Shown here: positions 33,384 to 37,385 of the stretch, in pieces
Position numbering within the stretch: position 1 is the stretch's first letter
How the letters are laid out: each line of letters begins with the position of its first letter
Assembly (NCBI GenBank): GCA_965368785.1
Contig: CBDUOG010000015.1
Span: forward strand, 1-37,385
Direction: 5' to 3'
Length of the DNA: 37,385 bases
DNA from: Silanimonas sp965368785
Lineage (GTDB): Bacteria > Pseudomonadota > Gammaproteobacteria > Xanthomonadales > Xanthomonadaceae
The notes under the pieces: generated by a model
Told to the model about the DNA's origin: nothing
The model's input: the letters and a program-made list of their open reading frames with translations, nothing else
Databases searched by the model: none
Position numbers and translations under genes: made by a program

Positions 33384-34256
33384 CTACTTTCGTGGGCGCC
33401 AAGAGGCAAGCAGGGATTTGGCGGCAGCCACTTGTTCTGCCGACATGCGCGCGGCGACCGCGTCACGGCCAGCTTTGGCGTCTTGATTGCCACTGGTGGC
33501 CGCCAGGCTGTACCACATGTACGCCGGGATCGGATTTTTCTGCACGCCGGTTCCCGACTCATGCATCAGCGCCATCTGAAACTGTGCCGCATCGTAACCT
33601 TGCTCAGCGGCCTTTTGAATCCAGCGCGCACCTTCAGCCGGATTGACCGCAACGCCATAACCGTCGAGATACAGCATGCCCAGTGAGAATTGCGCAAAGG
33701 GGTTGTTCTGGTCGGCCGCTTTACGAATCCAGCGCGCGGACTCCGCATCGCTTTGCTCAACACCACGTCCGCCTGCGTACATGTCGGCTAAACTGATCTG
33801 CGCTTCGGCGTGACCTTTATCGGCGGCTCTGCGGTACCAGCGGGCCGCCTCGGTGTCGCTTTGCGATATGCCCGCACCATTGTCGTAGGCTCGGCCTAAA
33901 CTGTAAGCGGCCCCGACATGATCATGTGCGGCGGCCTTGCGAAACCAGCGCGTTGCTTCGATGTCGCTACGTGGTGTGCCGCGGCCCAGATCGTACATAA
34001 CACCCAGCTGATATTCAGCGTCGGGCAACGCCTGATCCGCTGCCTTCTGCAACCAGCGCACGGCAACTGCGTCGTTGCGCGGCACGCCATTGCCGTTGGC
34101 ATACATCATGCCCAGTTCATACTGCGCGCCCGGTACGCCCTGGGCGGCAAGGTTTGCGATCTCTTTTCCATTTCGTACTTGGGACCATGCGCTCAAAGAT
34201 AGCGTGAGCAGACAAAGTGCGAGCCCGGCGCGTAGACAAATTGTGCTGATTTTCAT
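33384..34256 (-). CDS. Secreted Sel1-like repeat protein
   Basis: An exported 290-residue protein with a signal peptide (MKISTICLRAGLALCLL, cleavage after AWS about residue 25) and six Sel1-like repeats of about 36 residues from about 38 to 255. The repeat core reads AQYELGMMYANGNGV, DAEYQLGVMYDLGRGT, GAAYSLGRAYDNGAGI, AEAQISLADMYAGGRGV, FAQFSLGMLYLDGYGV and AQFQMALMHESGTGV. The C-terminus is a KR-rich helix after a Met-Ser-Ala stretch. Sel1 proteins act as scaffolds for protein-protein interaction. I start at the ATG at 34256; an ATG two codons upstream (34262) is equally possible. Neither has a strong Shine-Dalgarno. Confidence 0.85.
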   Translation of the reverse strand: MKISTICLRAGLALCLLTLSLSAWSQVRNGKEIANLAAQGVPGAQYELGMMYANGNGVPRNDAVAVRWLQKAADQALPDAEYQLGVMYDLGRGTPRSDIEATRWFRKAAAHDHVGAAYSLGRAYDNGAGISQSDTEAARWYRRAADKGHAEAQISLADMYAGGRGVEQSDAESARWIRKAADQNNPFAQFSLGMLYLDGYGVAVNPAEGARWIQKAAEQGYDAAQFQMALMHESGTGVQKNPIPAYMWYSLAATSGNQDAKAGRDAVAARMSAEQVAAAKSLLASWRPRK

Positions 34257-34261
34257 ATGCA

Positions 34262-34572
34262 TAGCAATTTAAACCCAGTTCTCTTTTGCGCCGAAATTGG
34301 CGGCGGCTTCCATTGAGCTTATGTGCTCTAGGGAAGAGGAAATGCGAACTGCCTCACGTTTTTTTTGCAGCGCATCGCTGGCGGCTCGCAATAATGTCGC
34401 TAAGCAGCAAAATCGCGGCTTTCAGGGCCGGGTGAGCAAACAGTATTGACAATTGTTGACAGGATGTTCAACAAGTCTACGGCCTTAACCGGACCGTATG
34501 CGCGTTTGGTCCGGATTAAACATATCAGCCCGAAGATAGGTTAGCCTCTCAGATGATTTGAAGGCCCCAGAC
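34262..34572. promoter_or_regulatory. Intergenic region with inverted repeats upstream of thrE
   Basis: This 311-base divergent gap holds no gene. It has two TTGACA hexamers exactly ten bases apart (34446-34451, 34456-34461). An inverted repeat TTGTTGA / TCAACAA lies at 34453-34459 and 34468-34474 (spacer 8). A second has CCGGACC / GGTCCGG arms at 34489-34495 and 34508-34514, flanked by TTAA on both sides (34485-34488 and 34516-34519). I found no good -10 at the right distance from the TTGACA boxes. Operator or leader-hairpin functions are inference. Confidence 0.45.
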
Positions 34573-35829
34573 ATGACCCACACCGAATTGCAGTTCCGTG
34601 AACGCTGCGACTTCATTGCCGAGCTTGCTCGCAATCTGCACAGCTGTGGCACTTCGGCGCCTCGACTCGAAGGCGCATGCATCAATGTTGCGCGACGCTT
34701 AAACGTCAATTTAGAAATCTGGTCGAACCCAACCGGCATCATTTTGTCCTTTGCCGAGCCTGAGGTCGGCAGCGATTCCCGCGCTCAGGAGTTCACCCGG
34801 GTGCTGCGCTTAAAACCGGGCAATATTGACTTGCGTACATTGACCCTGGTCGATTCGGTTGCCGAAGAAGTTATTATCGGGCGGATGGACGTGGCCGAGG
34901 GCCGAGCAAAGTTCGAGTTGCTCAATAGGCCTGCGCGCCGTTCGCAAATCGTCTGGACAATTATTAGCTTCGGCGTATCCGCAGCCTCAGTTGCTGCATT
35001 ACTGCGCACCAGTTGGGCCGACATGGCGGTTTCGGCGGTGATAGGTTGGATGGTTGGCGCACTAATTGAGCTCAGCGCCCATCGACCCCGATTGTCCGAA
35101 TCCGCGGATGCGATTGCTGCACTGTTGGCGACACTGGCTGCGGTATTTGTCGCTAGTTTTATCGTTCCCATTACCGTACAGGCGGTAATTATTGCGTCAT
35201 TGATCGTATTGATGCCCGGATTGACACTGACAACATCAATCGCCGAATTGTCGGCACAAAACTGGGTCAGTGGTACTGCGCGTTTTGCCGGGGCGACCAT
35301 GGTTCTGCTTAAGCTAACCTTCGGTACCGTTGCAGCAATGCAAATCGTGCATATGTTCGGCTGGCAGGTGAGCGAGGTCATTCCGGCGCGACCGCCGGAG
35401 TGGGTGGAGTGGGTGGGATTGCTGATGGCCTCATTCTCATTTGCGGTACTGTTTCGCGCACCCAGACGCTATTTTTTGCATGCGATGATTGGCGCCTGGC
35501 TGGGTTACGGACTTACCCGATATTTCGGCGCGATCGTCGGCTTGGGCGAGGGATCGTTCGCCGGCGGTGTATTCTTTGCGGGCCTGGGCGTGGCCATAGT
35601 CAGCAATTCTTATGGTCGCTACTTCAATCGCCCGGGTGCCCTGTTGCGGCTGACCGGTATTATTTTACTGGTGCCCGGTAGCGTCGGCTTTCGTAGCTTA
35701 AATTTTGTGATGGACAAGGATCTAATTCTTGGTCTGGACACCGCAGTGGCCGTGCTAAGTGCGTTGATTGCTCTGGTCGCCGGCCTGTTCTTCGGTAATC
35801 TTCTACTGCCGCCCCGGCGAAACCTCTAA
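34573..35829 (+). CDS. thrE: Fused ThrE-type threonine/serine exporter
   Basis: An inner-membrane exporter of the ThrE family, 418 residues. A cytosolic N-terminal part (about 1-125, with RNLHSCGTSAPRLE near the start) precedes around ten hydrophobic segments. In E. coli the two halves are separate proteins YjjP and YjjB; here both are in one chain as in Corynebacterium ThrE. The middle segment SLIVLMPGLTLTTSIAELSAQNWVSG and the late LLVPGSVGFRSLN are family blocks. The start is the ATG at 34573 after GAAGG (34560-34564); a TTG five codons upstream lies within that sequence. Actual substrate (Thr, Ser or other small molecules) is inferred from family. Confidence 0.86.
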   Translation: MTHTELQFRERCDFIAELARNLHSCGTSAPRLEGACINVARRLNVNLEIWSNPTGIILSFAEPEVGSDSRAQEFTRVLRLKPGNIDLRTLTLVDSVAEEVIIGRMDVAEGRAKFELLNRPARRSQIVWTIISFGVSAASVAALLRTSWADMAVSAVIGWMVGALIELSAHRPRLSESADAIAALLATLAAVFVASFIVPITVQAVIIASLIVLMPGLTLTTSIAELSAQNWVSGTARFAGATMVLLKLTFGTVAAMQIVHMFGWQVSEVIPARPPEWVEWVGLLMASFSFAVLFRAPRRYFLHAMIGAWLGYGLTRYFGAIVGLGEGSFAGGVFFAGLGVAIVSNSYGRYFNRPGALLRLTGIILLVPGSVGFRSLNFVMDKDLILGLDTAVAVLSALIALVAGLFFGNLLLPPRRNL

Positions 35830-35832
35830 AGG

Positions 35833-35856
35833 AAAACGCCGGCATGTAGCCGGCGT
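35833..35856. terminator. Bidirectional hairpin between convergent thrE and proS
   Basis: ACGCCGGC (35836-35843) and GCCGGCGT (35849-35856) are perfect 8-base arms with a 5-base loop. On the minus strand the stem is followed by TTTT (35833-35836 region), fitting a proS terminator. On the plus strand the following sequence is only moderately T-rich, so thrE termination there is less certain. Confidence 0.7.
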
Positions 35857-35872
35857 CTCGTTGCTCTTTCTT

Positions 35873-37385
35873 CTAGCAGCCCAATATCTCTAGAAGTTGC
35901 GCGTGGCTTAAAGTTTGCGCATCGCCGCCGCGGCGATTCTGATACTCGAAAGTACCTGCGGCTAAGCCGCGCTCAGAGACTACGACGCGATGGGGAATCC
36001 CAATGAGTTCGATGTCGGCAAACATGGCGCCGGGACGTAAACCGCGATCATCCATTAATACCTCTACGCCTTTGGCATTGAGTTCGTCGTAGAGCGCATC
36101 GGCTGCCGCTTGAACGCTGGGATCCTTTTTCGGATTGATAATGCACAAGGCCAGTTTCCACGGCGCCATCGGCTCCGGCCAGCAAATCCCTTTATCGTCA
36201 CTGTTTTGCTCAATTGCCGAGGCCACAATGCGCGATACGCCAACGCCATAGCAGCCCATGTACATGGTGCGGGCTTTACCGTTTTCATCGAGTACGGTTG
36301 CACCCATTGCCTCGGCATATTTTTGTCCGAGTTGAAACACGTGACCCACTTCGATGCCGCGCGCGATTGAGATTTTGCCCTCGCCGTCCGGTGAGGCATC
36401 ACCCTCAACGGCGTTTCGAATATCGGCGATTAAATCCGGCTCGGCCAGATCACGACCCCAGTTCACACCGGCGACATGCAGGCCATCACGGTTCGCCCCG
36501 ATGACCATATCGGCCATCACGGCGACCGAACGGTCGGCAATGACGAAGATTTTCTTGGTCGGTTTCAGCGGGCCCAAAAAGCCCGGTGCTGCGCCTAAAT
36601 AATCTTTGATCTCGGCTTCGGTTGCCAAACGGTACTCGGCAAGACCCTCGAGTTTGGACAGCTTTATTTCATTGACATGGTGATCACCACGCACCAGTGC
36701 CAGCACAAAGCCCTGCTCGCCGAATAAGGCAATTGATTTAACCGTTCGTGATAGCTCGATCCCCATCAGTGCGGCGACTTCTTCGCAAGTTTTCTGCGTC
36801 GGCGTGTCGATGTCGCGCAGTGCTTCGTTGGCCGCGGCTCGCTGCTTCGTCGGGGCGATGCATTCAGCCATTTCAACATTGGCGGCAAATTCAGAGCCAT
36901 CAGAGAACGCGATGGCATCTTCACCGGAATCTGCCAATACGTGGAATTCGTCCGAGGCGCTGCCACCGATCGCGCCGGTGTCGGCGGCTACCGCGCGGAA
37001 TTTCAGACCGAGTCGGCTAAAAATCTTCTCATACGCGCCGTACATCACCTGATAGGTTTTGGCCATGCACTCCGGGGTTAAATGAAAGCTGTAGGCATCT
37101 TTCATCAAAAATTCGCGCGCACGCATGACGCCGAAGCGCGGGCGAATTTCATCCCGGAATTTGGTTTGAATCTGAAAGAAATTGAGCGGCAATTGCTTGT
37201 AACTGCTCAGTTCATTGCGGGCGAAATCGGTAATCACTTCTTCGTGGGTCGGGCCGTAGCAAAAACCTTGCTCTTTTCGATCCTTGATTTTGAGTAGCTG
37301 GCCGCCAAATTTTGCCCAGCGATTGGTCTCTTCCCATAGTTCCTGCGGCTGGATCGACGGCATCAGTACCTCGATCGAGCCGGCC
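35873..37385 (-). CDS. proS: Prolyl-tRNA synthetase, 5' end beyond window
   Basis: Charges tRNA-Pro; bacterial-type class II synthetase. The gene runs off the right edge: the frame stays open to 37385 and the last bases encode AGSIEVL before MPSIQPQELW, so the ATG at 37363 is internal and about 65-70 N-terminal residues are missing. The seen part contains motif 2 (FRDEIRPRFGVMRAREFLMKD), the INS editing domain (about 30-45% along, GEQGFVLALVRGDHHVNE, WGRDLAEPDL), motif 3 (MGCYGVGVSRI) and the anticodon-binding domain to LLEILGC. Bacterial length is about 570, matching. It ends at a bidirectional hairpin shared with thrE. Confidence 0.96.
   Translation of the reverse strand, partial: AGSIEVLMPSIQPQELWEETNRWAKFGGQLLKIKDRKEQGFCYGPTHEEVITDFARNELSSYKQLPLNFFQIQTKFRDEIRPRFGVMRAREFLMKDAYSFHLTPECMAKTYQVMYGAYEKIFSRLGLKFRAVAADTGAIGGSASDEFHVLADSGEDAIAFSDGSEFAANVEMAECIAPTKQRAAANEALRDIDTPTQKTCEEVAALMGIELSRTVKSIALFGEQGFVLALVRGDHHVNEIKLSKLEGLAEYRLATEAEIKDYLGAAPGFLGPLKPTKKIFVIADRSVAVMADMVIGANRDGLHVAGVNWGRDLAEPDLIADIRNAVEGDASPDGEGKISIARGIEVGHVFQLGQKYAEAMGATVLDENGKARTMYMGCYGVGVSRIVASAIEQNSDDKGICWPEPMAPWKLALCIINPKKDPSVQAAADALYDELNAKGVEVLMDDRGLRPGAMFADIELIGIPHRVVVSERGLAAGTFEYQNRRGGDAQTLSHAQLLEILGC

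Noticed and set aside
34446..34485. Twin TTGACA boxes as tandem sigma-70 promoters
   Set aside because: Neither has a TATAAT-like hexamer 16-18 bases downstream, so a promoter is not supported.
34785..35381. 198-residue open frame antisense to thrE
   Set aside because: It is dominated by Ala, Ser, Thr and Ile, the mirror image of membrane helices, and has no start signal.
37361..37363. ATG as the start of proS
   Set aside because: The frame continues upstream to the window edge with residues matching ProS, so this methionine is internal.

Overview
The window looks like an ordinary chromosomal segment of a gammaproteobacterium with a GC content in the mid-50s (judged by eye). The evidence is the close resemblance of RpoD, UvrD, Dtd, XthA, YfcG, ProS and the bimodular-type QueF to their enterobacterial and pseudomonad counterparts, the rpoD/tRNA-Ile2 neighbourhood that is also found in E. 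coli, and a secreted dipeptidyl peptidase IV of the kind common in Xanthomonadales and Alteromonadales. The lineage below class level cannot be fixed from the sequence. No phage gene, integrase, transposase, insertion sequence or CRISPR array was seen.

Layout: 1-273 is non-coding and densely packed with perfect short inverted repeats. 274-9623 holds threonine aldolase, exonuclease III, DPP IV with a YfcG-type glutathione transferase (one operon), a saccharopine-dehydrogenase-like oxidoreductase, YqhA, a tiny two-helix membrane protein and a large PAS-LOV-like-GGDEF-EAL protein. 9652-16693 holds uvrD, an orphan Tat-lipoprotein TRAP binding protein, a secreted DUF1579-like protein, a patatin phospholipase, a YkgJ-type cysteine-cluster protein, a lipoprotein and queF. 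16779-23635 holds a secreted M20 amidohydrolase, a glycosyltransferase and a potassium-uptake operon trkA-trkH-trkH with two tandem channel subunits. 23636-26595 is an operon of a lipid A-type acyltransferase and two bacterial PH-domain membrane proteins. 26653-29306 holds dtd, rpoD with a clear terminator, and tRNA-Ile2(CAU). 29309-34256 is a run of six minus-strand genes, mostly exported or membrane proteins (LpqC/PHB-depolymerase-like esterase, unknown secreted protein, SMP-30-like propeller, small membrane protein, XRE-DUF805 fusion, Sel1 repeats). 34573-37385 holds a fused ThrE exporter and the 5'-truncated proS.

How the genes work together: TrkA and two TrkH subunits form a potassium uptake module. 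rpoD, tRNA-Ile2, dtd and proS serve transcription and translation, queF serves tRNA queuosine, and uvrD and xthA serve DNA repair. DPP IV, the M20 hydrolase, the TRAP binding protein and the esterase suggest peptide and organic-acid scavenging.

I see no convincing new multi-gene system. The best leads are the hairpin-rich element at the left edge, a LOV-like sensor domain without the photoactive cysteine, the XRE-DUF805 fusion with its one-base-overlapping membrane partner, the hairpin abutting the queF start codon, and the inverted repeats upstream of thrE.
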